Positions 27,797 through 37,135 of a stretch of DNA of 64,000 bases are shown here, piece by piece. This DNA comes from Bacillus sp. PAMC26568. Its GTDB lineage: Bacteria; Bacillota; Bacilli; Bacillales; Bacillaceae. Location of the stretch: assembly GCF_014235785.1 (NCBI RefSeq), contig NZ_CP060137.1, forward strand, positions 1,302,001-1,366,000, read 5' to 3'. The notes under the pieces were generated by a model. The model was given only the letters and a program-made list of their open reading frames with translations. It was not told where the DNA came from and made no database searches. Numbering within the stretch: the first letter of the stretch is position 1; every line of letters begins with the position of its first letter. The translations under genes and the position numbers were made by a program.

Positions 27797-28735
27797 ATGA
27801 AATGGTCTGAATTTAGTATTCATACAACACAAGAAGCAGTAGAGCCAATATCAAATATCTTGCACGAAGCTGGAGCAAGCGGCGTCGTCATTGAAGATCA
27901 AATGGATCTATTAAAAGAACGCGAAAGTGTGTATGGAGAAATCTACCACCTCAATTCTGATGATTATCCTGACGAAGGTGTTATTATAAAAGCATATTTG
28001 CCGGTAAACAGCTTCCTTGGAGAAACAGTTGAAGAGATAAAAGAAGCAATTAACAATCTGCTCATTCATGATATTGATCTTGGGAAAAACGATATGTCCA
28101 TCAGTGAAGTAAATGAGGAAGAATGGGCTACTGCATGGAAAAAGTATTATCATCCTGTGAAAATATCAGAGCGTTTTACTATTGTTCCGACATGGGAAAC
28201 CTATACACCGGTTCATTCAGATGAACTAATAATCGAACTGGATCCCGGAATGGCCTTTGGAACAGGAACTCATCCTACAACGGTCTTATGTATTCAAGCA
28301 CTTGAACGTTCTGTTAAAGAAAATGATCAAGTTGTTGATGTCGGAACAGGTTCTGGCGTTCTAAGCATTGCCTCAGCTATGCTTGGAGCAAAGCATGTCG
28401 CAGCACTTGATTTGGATCCTGTTGCTGTTGAAAGTGCACGTATAAATACGAAGTTAAATAAAGTAAATCAGACCGTTTCCGTTTCACAGAATAATCTTTT
28501 AAACGGAGTAGAAGGTCCGGTAGATGTTGTTGTTGCTAACATTTTGGCTGAGGTCATTCTGCGATTCGTCCAGAATGCGAATCAAATCTTGAAACAAGGC
28601 GGTCTTTTCATAACTTCTGGGATCATTCTTAATAAAAAGGCTGAAGTCAAAGATGGACTGATAGAGGCTGGGTTTGAGATTGAAGAAACGGTAGTCATGG
28701 AGGACTGGGTTGCTTTTATCGCAAGAAAAAAATAG
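27797..28735 (+). CDS. prmA: Ribosomal protein L11 methyltransferase
   Basis: The 312-residue SAM enzyme trimethylates ribosomal protein uL11. It starts [20 protein letters not shown], has the family block [16 protein letters not shown], and SAM motif [18 protein letters not shown] (about residues 179-195). It follows dnaJ by 20 nt as in B. subtilis (yqeT). Confidence 0.95.
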   Translation: MKWSEFSIHTTQEAVEPISNILHEAGASGVVIEDQMDLLKERESVYGEIYHLNSDDYPDEGVIIKAYLPVNSFLGETVEEIKEAINNLLIHDIDLGKNDMSISEVNEEEWATAWKKYYHPVKISERFTIVPTWETYTPVHSDELIIELDPGMAFGTGTHPTTVLCIQALERSVKENDQVVDVGTGSGVLSIASAMLGAKHVAALDLDPVAVESARINTKLNKVNQTVSVSQNNLLNGVEGPVDVVVANILAEVILRFVQNANQILKQGGLFITSGIILNKKAEVKDGLIEAGFEIEETVVMEDWVAFIARKK

Positions 28736-28847
28736 GCTTTTTTGAAAAAAGATCGATGATTATCTGATTTATGGCGCTCAAGCATTAGGCCATTATGAAA
28801 ATCAGCAATTAATGTTAAAATAGCCTAATAATAAGAGGTGCTCAACT

Positions 28848-29603
28848 GTGCAGCGTTATTTTATCAAAGAAAAAAAAGAGACCTTAACATCCGAAATTAC
28901 AATCACGGGAGACGATGTTCATCACATCTCCCGTGTTATGCGTATGAAGCCGGGCAGCAGCCTGATTTGCTGTACATCAGATGGACAAGCGGCCCAATGT
29001 GAAATAGAAGAAGTTAATGAAGATTCTATATTATGCAGAATCGTTGAATGGCAGAATATTGATCATGAGCTTCCTGTATCAGTCACGATTGCGAGCGGGC
29101 TGCCTAAAGGGGATAAGCTGGAATGGATTTTTCAAAAGGGCACTGAACTTGGTGCTGCTTCGTTTATCCCTTTTAATGCTGCTCGTTCTGTTGTAAAGAT
29201 TGATTCAAAAAAGGCAGCAAAAAAAGTGGAGCGCTGGAGAAAGATTGTGAAAGAAGCATCTGAACAATCTTATCGAAACCTGATTCCTGAAGTCCATGAA
29301 CCAGCAGGATGGAATAAACTGCTCGAAATTTCTAAATCATTCGATCTAAAGATTGTTGCATACGAAGAATCATCTAAAAAGGACGAACTTTCAAATTTAG
29401 CAAAAGCATTAAATACCGCCATTCCCGGACAATCAATCCTAGTCGTTTTCGGACCTGAGGGCGGACTAACAGAAGAAGAGATAAAACAGCTTGCGGATAC
29501 GGACTTTATCGTATGCGGATTAGGGCCTAGAATTTTAAGGACGGAAACGGCTCCGCTTTATGTTTTATCTGCGATCTCCTATAATTTTGAATTATCGAGG
29601 TGA
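28848..29603 (+). CDS. rsmE: 16S rRNA (uracil1498-N3)-methyltransferase
   Basis: The 251-residue SPOUT methyltransferase begins MQRYFIKEKKETLTSEITIT with a PUA-like N-domain. The C-terminal knot has LVVFGPEGGLTEEEI and CGLGPRILRTETAPLYVLSA, which bind SAM. GTG start at 28848 behind AAGAGGTG. Its stop (29601-29603) lies within the SD-start region of mtaB, suggesting coupled translation. The B. subtilis name is yqeU. Confidence 0.95.
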   Translation: MQRYFIKEKKETLTSEITITGDDVHHISRVMRMKPGSSLICCTSDGQAAQCEIEEVNEDSILCRIVEWQNIDHELPVSVTIASGLPKGDKLEWIFQKGTELGAASFIPFNAARSVVKIDSKKAAKKVERWRKIVKEASEQSYRNLIPEVHEPAGWNKLLEISKSFDLKIVAYEESSKKDELSNLAKALNTAIPGQSILVVFGPEGGLTEEEIKQLADTDFIVCGLGPRILRTETAPLYVLSAISYNFELSR

Positions 29604-29608
29604 TTATC

Positions 29609-30967
29609 ATGCCAACAGTAGCATTTCATACACTTGGCTGTAAAGTGAACCATTATGAAACAGAAGCCATCTGGCAGTTGTTCAAAGACGCAGGCTACGA
29701 CCGGTCTGAGTTTGAAAGCAAAGCAGATGTTTATGTCATCAATACATGTACAGTAACAAATACTGGAGACAAAAAAAGCCGTCAGGTCATTCGCCGTGCA
29801 ATCCGCAAAAATCCTGATGGCGTTATATGCGTAACGGGCTGTTACGCTCAAACCTCTCCAGCTGAAATCATGGCGATTCCTGGGGTAGACATCGTTGTCG
29901 GTACGTCTGACCGTGTGAAAATGCTTGACTATATTGAGCAATTCAAGAATGAAAGACAGCCGATTAATGGCGTCAGCAACATCATGAAGGCTCGAGTATA
30001 TGAAGAGTTGGATGTACCTGCATTTACAGACCGTACAAGAGCGTCGTTAAAAATACAAGAAGGCTGCAATAACTTTTGCACATTCTGTATAATTCCTTGG
30101 GCACGCGGCTTAATGCGATCACGTGATCCTAAAGAAGTAATTAAGCAGGCACAGCAGCTTGTTGATGCAGGGTATAAAGAAATCGTATTAACGGGTATTC
30201 ATACTGGCGGTTACGGTGAAGACATGAAGGATTATAACTTCGCGATGCTGCTTCGTGACCTCGACTCTCAGGTTCACGGCTTAAAACGCATCCGAATCTC
30301 TTCAATTGAAGCAAGTCAGATTACAGACGAAGTGATTGAAGTTCTTGATCAATCAGATAAAATTGTCCGTCATTTGCACATTCCGATTCAATCAGGTTCA
30401 AATACCGTACTGAAAAGAATGAGACGCAAATACACGATGGAGTTCTTTGCTGAGCGTTTAACACGTCTAAAGCAAGCTTTACCGGGTCTTGCTGTCACTT
30501 CTGATGTTATCGTTGGTTTCCCTGGGGAAACAGAAGAAGAATTTATGGAAACCTACAATTTTATTAAAGAGCACCAATTCTCTGAGCTTCACGTCTTCCC
30601 TTATTCAAAACGCACAGGCACGCCTGCTGCAAGAATGGAAGATCAGGTGGATGAAGAAATTAAGAACGAACGCGTTCACAAGCTGATTGCTTTATCTGAT
30701 CAGCTTGCAAAAGAGTATGCATCAGCATACGAAAACGAAGTTCTTGAGGTTATTCCAGAAGAATTGTATAAAGAAGAGCCTGAAAGCGGCCTCTACGTTG
30801 GCTACACAGATAATTATCTAAAAGTGATTTTCCCGGCTTCAGAAGAAATGATCGGGAAAATTATCAAAGTAAAAATAACAAAATCAGGGTATCCTTTCTC
30901 TGAAGGACAATTTGTACGTGTCATGGATGAGGAAACAATCCCAGAAAATATTCGTTTAACATCTTGA
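29609..30967 (+). CDS. mtaB: tRNA t6A37 methylthiotransferase MtaB
   Basis: The 452-residue radical SAM enzyme adds a methylthio group to t6A37 of tRNA, giving ms2t6A. An N-terminal UPF0004 domain (FHTLGCKVNHYETEAIWQLF, INTCTVTNTGDKKSRQ) holds one 4Fe-4S cluster. The radical SAM motif is CNNFCTFCIIPWARG (near residue 150). A C-terminal TRAM domain follows. ATG at 29609; the in-frame GTG at 29600 overlaps the SD (GAGGTGAT). Length equals B. subtilis (451, yqeV). Confidence 0.96.
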   Translation: MPTVAFHTLGCKVNHYETEAIWQLFKDAGYDRSEFESKADVYVINTCTVTNTGDKKSRQVIRRAIRKNPDGVICVTGCYAQTSPAEIMAIPGVDIVVGTSDRVKMLDYIEQFKNERQPINGVSNIMKARVYEELDVPAFTDRTRASLKIQEGCNNFCTFCIIPWARGLMRSRDPKEVIKQAQQLVDAGYKEIVLTGIHTGGYGEDMKDYNFAMLLRDLDSQVHGLKRIRISSIEASQITDEVIEVLDQSDKIVRHLHIPIQSGSNTVLKRMRRKYTMEFFAERLTRLKQALPGLAVTSDVIVGFPGETEEEFMETYNFIKEHQFSELHVFPYSKRTGTPAARMEDQVDEEIKNERVHKLIALSDQLAKEYASAYENEVLEVIPEELYKEEPESGLYVGYTDNYLKVIFPASEEMIGKIIKVKITKSGYPFSEGQFVRVMDEETIPENIRLTS

Positions 30968-30992
30968 CCTGGTCGATTCGACCGGGTTTTTT
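30967..30992 (+). terminator. Terminator after mtaB
   Basis: ACCTGGTCG pairs with CGACCGGGT (one G-T pair), followed by TTTTTT. Confidence 0.8.
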
Positions 30993-31159
30993 GCATTTCG
31001 AAAACACATTGGAAGATTCATGCATGAAGACAATTTATAAGAAATATGGTTTAGAATATTTTTGCTGGTGTAAATTAACTTTGTACTCGTATTTTTTTTA
31101 GAAAAATGTTAAGATGTAAGAGGTCAGACGACTAATTAATTGGAAAAGGGGTACTACAT

Positions 31160-31831
31160 ATGTCAGTAAATATTGGCAGTATGATTGACCATACAGCATT
31201 AAAACCAGAAACAACAAAGGCTCAAATTGAAGCTTTATGTGCAGAAGCTAAGGAATATAAATTCGCATCTGTTTGTGTAAATCCAACTTGGGTTGAAAAT
31301 GCAGCTGCTTTATTAAAAGGTACAGATGTTAAAGTTTGTACTGTTATCGGTTTCCCGCTTGGAGCTACTACAGTGGAAACAAAAGCATTTGAAACAAAGG
31401 ATGCTATTGCAAAAGGCGCAACAGAAGTTGATATGGTTATTAATATCGGCGCATTAAAAGACAAAAATGATGAGTTAGTGGAACGTGACATCCGTGCTGT
31501 TGTTGATGCAGCTAAAGGAAAAGCGCTTACGAAAGTGATTATCGAAGCATCGCTTTTAACTGAAGAAGAAAAAGTAAGAGCTTGCGAACTATCTGTTAAA
31601 GCTGGTGCAGATTTCGTTAAAACATCTACTGGTTTCTCAACTGGCGGAGCAACTGTTGAAGATATCGCACTTATGCGTAAAACAGTAGGACCAGATCTTG
31701 GCGTAAAAGCTTCTGGAGGAGTACGTGATCGTGCTGGGGCTTTAGCGATGGTTGAAGCTGGTGCAACACGCATCGGTGCAAGCGCTGGAATTTCTATCGT
31801 TAAAGGTGAAGAATCTAACTCCGATTATTAA
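31160..31831 (+). CDS. deoC: Deoxyribose-phosphate aldolase
   Basis: The 223-residue TIM-barrel enzyme splits 2-deoxyribose 5-phosphate into glyceraldehyde 3-phosphate and acetaldehyde. It starts [20 protein letters not shown]; the Schiff-base lysine lies in [15 protein letters not shown] (about residues 150-164), and VKASGGVRD holds the second lysine. It is flanked by terminators on both sides, so it is a single-gene unit. In B. subtilis the gene (dra) is in another operon with nupC and pdp; here it lies between mtaB and yqeW. Confidence 0.97.
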   Translation: MSVNIGSMIDHTALKPETTKAQIEALCAEAKEYKFASVCVNPTWVENAAALLKGTDVKVCTVIGFPLGATTVETKAFETKDAIAKGATEVDMVINIGALKDKNDELVERDIRAVVDAAKGKALTKVIIEASLLTEEEKVRACELSVKAGADFVKTSTGFSTGGATVEDIALMRKTVGPDLGVKASGGVRDRAGALAMVEAGATRIGASAGISIVKGEESNSDY

Positions 31832-31841
31832 TAGATAAATT

Positions 31842-31874
31842 AAAAAGACTGCCGATTTTTTGGCAGTCTTTTTT
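31842..31874 (+). terminator. Terminator after deoC
   Basis: AAAAAGACTGCC pairs with GGCAGTCTTTTTT. Confidence 0.9.
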
Positions 31875-31931
31875 GATTAAACCATTGAAGCTGATAAAAG
31901 AATACGTTCCATCAAGTTTTTAAAATGAATA

Positions 31932-32885
31932 CTAAGATTGTCCGCCTCTGTTAAATAAAGCTGAAAAAGCCTCTACAAAGCTGCCAAAAGCATTAGCAAA
32001 AGGCAACAATGCCAGTGAACTAATCACATTGAAAATCAAGCTGAAATGAGCAAGCTGAACATCTGGATGAGAAGAGAGTTGTTCAGCTAATGAGCTAAAG
32101 TAAGAAATGAATGGATAAAATACGGCAACGCCTATAATATTTACCCAGACATGAGAATAAGCTGTCAGTTTTGCTTCTTGATTGGCGCCGGCAGCAGCCA
32201 TCAGCCCAGTTATGCAAGTGCCGATATTCGCACCTAGCACATAAGCTATTCCAGCACTGAGGCTCAAAATATCTGCGTTTAAAAAACTCATAATGATTCC
32301 AACGGTTGCCGCACTCGAATGAATGATGGCGGTCAAAACGGTACCGCTAACAACTCCAGCCAAAGCATGTTCGTTTGTGTACAGCAATAATTCACTGACA
32401 AGCTGCATCTTCGATAATGGTTCGGCTAATTGCCCAAACCCTGACATCGCTAAAAACAAGGAACCTAGGCCGAAAAATACAGCACACATTCGAATCAGCA
32501 ATTCTTTTTTCAAAAGAATACCGCCAAAAAAACAAATGAACCCAATTATGAAGAGCGGAATCATAAGTGATCCGATATCTAACGTAATTAACTGTGTTGT
32601 AAAAGTAGAGCCAATATTCGTCCCAAGGATAATTCCAATCGTCTGTTTGAACGAAATGACACCTGCTGAAACAAGTCCAATGACGATAACCATGACCGCT
32701 GAACTGCTTTGAAGAATACCTGTAAATAGGATGCCTGCCATGAATGCTTTAACTGGATGATTAATGCAAGCATAGATCCAGCTTCTCATTGCATGGCCGG
32801 ATAAAATCGCAAGTCCTTTTTTCAGCGTAAACATTCCCGCTAAAAAAACCGCTAAATAGAGCGTGAATAAGCCTGCAGCCTCCAT
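31932..32885 (-). CDS. yqeW: YqeW, Na/Pi cotransporter family protein
   Basis: The 317-residue polytopic membrane protein has about eight helices arranged as two related halves. Each half carries the diagnostic serine-rich motif: FTGILQSSSAVMVIVIG (near residue 57) and LTAIIHSSAATVGIIMS (near 185). These are the QSSSA-type motifs of the NptA/PhoU-linked sodium:phosphate symporters. Phosphate as substrate is inferred from the family. ATG follows AAGAGGTG. It is divergent from rpsU, as in B. subtilis. Confidence 0.92.
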   Translation of the reverse strand: MEAAGLFTLYLAVFLAGMFTLKKGLAILSGHAMRSWIYACINHPVKAFMAGILFTGILQSSSAVMVIVIGLVSAGVISFKQTIGIILGTNIGSTFTTQLITLDIGSLMIPLFIIGFICFFGGILLKKELLIRMCAVFFGLGSLFLAMSGFGQLAEPLSKMQLVSELLLYTNEHALAGVVSGTVLTAIIHSSAATVGIIMSFLNADILSLSAGIAYVLGANIGTCITGLMAAAGANQEAKLTAYSHVWVNIIGVAVFYPFISYFSSLAEQLSSHPDVQLAHFSLIFNVISSLALLPFANAFGSFVEAFSALFNRGGQS

Positions 32886-33056
32886 TTAATCACCTCTTCT
32901 TACAAACTATATGGACAAGCGGCTTATAGAATGCTTCTTTTTAAAAATTTATCAGCAAGTTTAATAAAAAGTGAAAACGAAATAAGGGTATCTTCGTACA
33001 GCTCCAGTTTTTTTGTTCTGCAAACGAACGAAGTTGCGAACTTTTTCTTATATAAG

Positions 33057-33085
33057 TTGACCTCTGTGAAACGTTATATTATAAT
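33057..33085 (+). promoter_or_regulatory. rpsU promoter
   Basis: TTGACC (33057-33062), a 17-nt spacer and a perfect TATAAT (33080-33085) make a strong sigma-A promoter 80 nt before rpsU. Confidence 0.75.
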
Positions 33086-33093
33086 TGCAAAGT

Positions 33094-33114
33094 ACATGTT
33101 TTCTTGAAACATGT
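33094..33114 (+). other. Hairpin at the 5' end of the rpsU transcript
   Basis: ACATGTTT (33094-33101) pairs with AAACATGT (33107-33114), starting close to the predicted transcription start. It may stabilise the message or bind protein; it has no T-run. Confidence 0.5.
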
Positions 33115-33164
33115 TTAATAAACAGAAGATGTCGATTGGTTGTATTCGGAGGGAGGGAATAAGA

Positions 33165-33338
33165 ATGTCAAAAACGGTCGTTCGTAAAAACGAGTCGCTT
33201 GAGGACGCTCTTCGTCGCTTCAAACGTACAGTATCAAAAAGCGGTACTATACAAGAAGCAAGAAAGCGCGAATTCTATGAAAAACCTAGCGTAAAACGTA
33301 AGAAAAAGTCTGAAGCTGCTAGAAAACGCAAATTCTAA
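33165..33338 (+). CDS. rpsU: 30S ribosomal protein bS21
   Basis: The 57-residue basic protein reads [20 protein letters not shown] then [20 protein letters not shown] and a Lys/Arg tail, the standard S21 sequence. ATG at 33165 follows GGAGGGAGG; the upstream in-frame ATG at 33111 lies within the leader hairpin and is rejected. yqeY follows after 13 nt in the same operon. Confidence 0.97.
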   Translation: MSKTVVRKNESLEDALRRFKRTVSKSGTIQEARKREFYEKPSVKRKKKSEAARKRKF

Positions 33339-33351
33339 AGAGGGTGGATTT

Positions 33352-33798
33352 ATGAGTCTTCTTGAGCGTTTGAATCAAGATATGAAACAAGCGATGAAGA
33401 ACAAAGAGAAGGACAAACTGGCTGTTATCCGCATGGTGAAAGCCTCATTACAAAATGAAGGCATCAAGCTGGGTAAACAGGAGTTGTCTGCTGAAGAGGA
33501 ACTGACTGTGTTTTCTCGCGAATTAAAGCAACGTAAAGACTCCCTCCAGGAATTCAGTAAGGCTGATCGCTTAGATTTAGTTGAAAAGACACAGGCTGAA
33601 CTTGACATCTTAACGGTTTACATGCCTGAACAGCTTTCTGAAGAACAGCTTCTTACAATTGTGAAAGAAACAATTGCAGAAGTAAATGCGTCTTCAAAAG
33701 CAGACATGGGAAAAGTTATGGCTGCAATCATGCCTAAGGTTAAAGGTAAGGCTGATGGTGCGCTGGTCAATAAAACTGTAGCTGGACAGCTATCATAA
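33352..33798 (+). CDS. yqeY: YqeY, GatB/YqeY-domain protein
   Basis: The 148-residue helical protein shares the tail domain of the amidotransferase subunit GatB ([48 protein letters not shown]). Its role, possibly tRNA binding, is unproven. It forms an operon with rpsU, a conserved arrangement in Firmicutes, and is followed by a strong terminator. Confidence 0.94.
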   Translation: MSLLERLNQDMKQAMKNKEKDKLAVIRMVKASLQNEGIKLGKQELSAEEELTVFSRELKQRKDSLQEFSKADRLDLVEKTQAELDILTVYMPEQLSEEQLLTIVKETIAEVNASSKADMGKVMAAIMPKVKGKADGALVNKTVAGQLS

Positions 33799-33804
33799 AA
33801 AACG

Positions 33805-33839
33805 GAAAACACCTTGTTCATTTGAACAAGGTGTTTTTA
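33805..33839 (+). terminator. Terminator after rpsU-yqeY
   Basis: AAAACACCTTGTTCA (33806-33820) pairs with TGAACAAGGTGTTTT (33823-33837). Confidence 0.92.
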
Positions 33840-33940
33840 TATTCAATTTTCTCTTTAAGAATTTTTCCTTAATTTGAAACTTATACTTAACATGAAACGT
33901 ATTACTGATAACCTTTAGAGAAGGGGGGCTTAAGACACAA

Positions 33941-35269
33941 TTGACGGTAAAGAAAAATAGTCTATTTCATATTGCCCTGGGAGTAGTTTTGTTTCTTTCG
34001 CTGTTTGGCGGTGCCTACATGCCTGAAGCGAAAAATGCTTCTGACAAAGTAGCAGTCATTCCTATAGAAGAAACAGTTGAAAAGGGATTATCACAATTTA
34101 TTAAAAGGTCGTTTGAAGAAGCAAAAGCAGAAAAGGCTGACCACATTATTCTGGATATAAATACTCCTGGAGGTGCAGTAGATGCAGCCTTGGAAATTGC
34201 GGATACCATTAGAGCTTCAGACATCCCGGTAACCGCTTTTATTGACAAAAGAGCACTATCAGCAGGAGCATACATTGCACTTAATGCAGATCTGATCTAC
34301 ATGGTTCCAGGCGCTAAGATGGGTTCTGCAGCAATCATTGATTTAGAGGGCAATACGGCTGATAAAAAAGCTGAATCGCTCTGGCTTGCTGAAATGAAGG
34401 AATCTGCAGAACAAAATGGCAGGGATTCAAAATACGCGTTAGCTATGGCAGATCCTGATGTTGATCTACCGGAGCTTGGTGCCGGCAAAGGAGATTTATT
34501 GACTCTCAATTCTGATCAGGCAAGGGATGTAGGATATGCAGAGGGCGTTGCTGATAATCTGGACAGTCTTTTATCAGCTTTAAAATTAAATGATGCTGAA
34601 GTCATAGATATTGAAGTAAGTTTTGCGGAAAAAGTAGCTAGATTTGTGACCAATCCGATTGTCATTCCTATTTTGTTATCGATTGGAAGTCTTGGCCTGA
34701 TTGTAGAATTATATACTCCGGGGTTTGGCCTTCCAGGATTTATGGGATTAACCTCACTGTTTTTATTCTTTTACGGCCATTATATTGCTGGACTTGCAGG
34801 ACTTGAAACAGTCATTCTCTTCATAGTTGGATTAATTCTAGTATTTGCGGAAATTTTTGTCCCTGGCGGAATCATCGGCTTTATTGGATTTGGAGCAATC
34901 CTCTTAAGCTTCTTTATTGCAACTGATGATATTGGCTATATGGCATTTTCATTAGTTGTAGCATTTCTTGTTGCCATTTCGGCAGCCATCATTTTTGTAA
35001 AGGTGTTTGGAAAACGTATGAATATATTTAAAAAACTGATCTTGCGTGATTCTGCAAATACTGAAAGCGGGTATGTTTCGAATCGGAATCGATTGGAGCT
35101 AATCGGAAAAACAGGGATAGCACTGACATCAATGAGACCGTCAGGCACAGCCTTGATAGACGATGAACGGATTGATGTTGTAACAGAAGGAACATATATC
35201 AAGAAGGATCAGAAAGTTAAAATCGTTAAAGTTGAAGGCTCTCGTGTTGTTGTAAGAGAGATCCTTTAA
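33941..35269 (+). CDS. yqeZ: NfeD-like membrane serine protease (YqeZ)
   Basis: The 442-residue protein has a signal/anchor segment ([18 protein letters not shown]), a ClpP-class protease domain (about 40-220; [20 protein letters not shown], catalytic serine in [20 protein letters not shown]), four membrane helices (about 235-365) and a C-terminal OB-fold NfeD domain. It is paired with floA, the flotillin, a linkage conserved across bacteria and tied to membrane microdomains. Start TTG at 33941, 12 nt after AAGGGGGG, is the least certain part. Confidence 0.92.
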   Translation: MTVKKNSLFHIALGVVLFLSLFGGAYMPEAKNASDKVAVIPIEETVEKGLSQFIKRSFEEAKAEKADHIILDINTPGGAVDAALEIADTIRASDIPVTAFIDKRALSAGAYIALNADLIYMVPGAKMGSAAIIDLEGNTADKKAESLWLAEMKESAEQNGRDSKYALAMADPDVDLPELGAGKGDLLTLNSDQARDVGYAEGVADNLDSLLSALKLNDAEVIDIEVSFAEKVARFVTNPIVIPILLSIGSLGLIVELYTPGFGLPGFMGLTSLFLFFYGHYIAGLAGLETVILFIVGLILVFAEIFVPGGIIGFIGFGAILLSFFIATDDIGYMAFSLVVAFLVAISAAIIFVKVFGKRMNIFKKLILRDSANTESGYVSNRNRLELIGKTGIALTSMRPSGTALIDDERIDVVTEGTYIKKDQKVKIVKVEGSRVVVREIL

Positions 35270-35285
35270 TACAAGGAGGAAAAGT

Positions 35286-36278
35286 ATGGATCCATCATTG
35301 CTTTTAACATTAGGTTTAGTGGTCATTGGAGTTATTTTGCTGGGTGTTTTATTTACGTTTGTACCGATCACACTGTGGATTTCCGCGCTTGCAGCAGGTG
35401 TAAGGATCAGTATTTTCACGTTAATCGGAATGAGGCTGCGCCGAGTAAGCCCAAATAGAATTATAAATCCATTAATTAAAGCACATAAAGCTGGACTTGG
35501 TGTCACAATCAATCAGCTTGAAAGCCATTATTTAGCAGGAGGGAACGTTGATCGTGTGGTCAATGCCTTAATTGCTGCTGAGCGTGCGAATATTGAGCTA
35601 TCATTTGAGCGATGTGCGGCAATTGATTTAGCTGGGCGTGATGTTTTAGAAGCTGTTCAAATGAGCGTTAATCCTAAAGTCATTGAAACGCCATTCATCG
35701 CGGGTGTTGCAATGGACGGAATTGAGGTTAAGGCAAAAGCCCGTATTACCGTGCGTGCAAATATTGAACGCTTAGTCGGCGGTGCAGGCGAAGAAACGAT
35801 TATTGCGCGTGTAGGTGAAGGGATTGTCAGTACAATCGGTTCCTCGAATAACCATAAAAAAGTGCTTGAGAATCCAGATATGATTTCACAAACCGTTTTA
35901 AATAAAGGGTTAGATTCAGGAACTGCATTTGAAATTCTGTCGATCGATATTGCTGATGTTGATATCGGCAAAAATATTGGTGCGATTCTACAAACAGATC
36001 AAGCTGAGGCTGACAAGAAAATTGCACAGGCAAAAGCGGAAGAACGCCGTGCAATGGCTGTGGCGCTGGAACAGGAAATGAACGCAAAAACACAAGAAAT
36101 GAGAGCGAAAGTAGTTGAAGCAGAAGCAACCGTTCCACTCGCAATGGCAGAAGCTTTGCGGAACGGCAAAATCGGTGTGATGGACTATATGAATTTTGAA
36201 AACATCAATGCGGATACAGGTATGAGAGATTCGATTGGAAAGCTTTCAAAAGATCAGCCGGAACATGACAATAAATAA
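35286..36278 (+). CDS. floA: Flotillin-like protein FloA
   Basis: The 330-residue scaffold of membrane microdomains has an N-terminal membrane-inserted hairpin ([20 protein letters not shown]), a SPFH/band-7 region and a long Glu/Ala-rich coiled coil (about 235-305; [20 protein letters not shown] and [20 protein letters not shown]). ATG follows AAGGAGG. It is the second gene of the yqeZ-floA-yqfB operon (B. subtilis yqfA). Confidence 0.96.
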   Translation: MDPSLLLTLGLVVIGVILLGVLFTFVPITLWISALAAGVRISIFTLIGMRLRRVSPNRIINPLIKAHKAGLGVTINQLESHYLAGGNVDRVVNALIAAERANIELSFERCAAIDLAGRDVLEAVQMSVNPKVIETPFIAGVAMDGIEVKAKARITVRANIERLVGGAGEETIIARVGEGIVSTIGSSNNHKKVLENPDMISQTVLNKGLDSGTAFEILSIDIADVDIGKNIGAILQTDQAEADKKIAQAKAEERRAMAVALEQEMNAKTQEMRAKVVEAEATVPLAMAEALRNGKIGVMDYMNFENINADTGMRDSIGKLSKDQPEHDNK

Positions 36279-36317
36279 TATAAGCTCTCATTCTCACACT
36301 AAGGAGGGGGCTGAAAC

Positions 36318-36764
36318 ATGGAGATCATCGACTTTATTCTGAGTAATCCTTTAGTTGTTGCTGGTTTCATTTTTGTTCTGTCATCCTTATTCGGCAAGAA
36401 AGGAAAGGAAAAAAAACAGCGCAGACAGAAAGAAAAACAATCATCCGCTGAAACTGTCTCACTTCCTTCAAACGACGAAAACGTGAAAAAGCCTGTTCAT
36501 CACGAAAGCATGAAGGATGCTATTGAGACCATTGAATCGAGGTATCACTCAGCAAAAAAAGACATCAGTGAACTTGGCGCTGAAATTGGCTCAGCAATAA
36601 ATGAAAATCAATTAACAAATCAAATTGAACCAAAAAGCAGTCTGCACAAACGACAGAAAACAAGCGCAGCAATAAATAGAGAAAATGCCGTTCAAGGCTT
36701 CATTTGGAGCGAAATTCTCGGTCCTCCGAGATCCAAAAAGCCGCATTCCAGAACAAAAAGGTAA
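36318..36764 (+). CDS. yqfB: YqfB-like protein with N-terminal membrane helix
   Basis: The 148-residue protein starts MEIIDFILSNPLVVAGFIFV, a single membrane helix, followed by a Lys-rich stretch (KKGKEKKQRRQKEKQ) and a low-complexity hydrophilic tail. It ends just before the terminator hairpin at 36784. I name it YqfB from position after floA rather than from conserved motifs; function is unknown. SD AAGGAGGGGG. Confidence 0.75.
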   Translation: MEIIDFILSNPLVVAGFIFVLSSLFGKKGKEKKQRRQKEKQSSAETVSLPSNDENVKKPVHHESMKDAIETIESRYHSAKKDISELGAEIGSAINENQLTNQIEPKSSLHKRQKTSAAINRENAVQGFIWSEILGPPRSKKPHSRTKR

Positions 36765-36783
36765 GCGTTAAAAAAGAAGTGTT

Positions 36784-36832
36784 AGAACCCCCTTTCCACT
36801 CATACATATGAGATGAGAGGGGGTTCTTTTTT
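36784..36832 (+). terminator. Terminator hairpin abutting the yqfC start codon
   Basis: AGAACCCCCT (36784-36793) pairs with AGGGGGTTCT (36818-36827); an upper stem CTCAT/ATGAG (36799-36803 with 36808-36812) closes an ACAT loop. TTTTT follows and runs straight into the yqfC ATG at 36833. The only SD-like sequence for yqfC (GAGGGGG) is the 3' arm of the stem. CATACATA in the loop resembles a sigma-E -10 box. Confidence 0.8.
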
Positions 36833-37120
36833 ATGGCAAAAAAATGGCGCAGGCAACTTGCTGAGTTGATCTCAAGAACAGTAGAAATACCCCAGGATGT
36901 CATGATGGATCTTCCCCGCATCACGATGATCGGCCAAATACATATTTATATTGAAAATCATAGAGGGCTGCTCACCTTTACAGAGAATGAACTGCGGCTT
37001 TTGCTGAAACAGGGTCAGCTTCAAATTAAAGGAGAAGCCTTTGTAATAAAAACGATTTTGCCGGAAGAAATCCTTCTGCAGGGAAAAATCGACCAGGTCA
37101 ATTATTTGGATCAATCGTGA
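36833..37120 (+). CDS. yqfC: Sporulation protein YqfC
   Basis: The 95-residue protein (MAKKWRRQLAELISRTVEIP, then DVMMDLPRITMIGQIHIYIE, NHRGLLTFTENELRLLLKQG) matches YqfC, a sigma-E regulon member that belongs to the YabP/YqfC family. Its role in the spore is linked with YqfD. The SD is contained in the terminator-like hairpin directly upstream. yqfD follows after 15 nt. Confidence 0.93.
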   Translation: MAKKWRRQLAELISRTVEIPQDVMMDLPRITMIGQIHIYIENHRGLLTFTENELRLLLKQGQLQIKGEAFVIKTILPEEILLQGKIDQVNYLDQS

Positions 37121-37135
37121 ATAGGAGGATGGGAT

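Noticed and set aside
31222..31773. 183-codon minus-strand frame inside deoC
   Set aside because: It is a shadow of the codon bias of deoC, which is a complete and highly conserved gene; there is no SD for the reverse frame.
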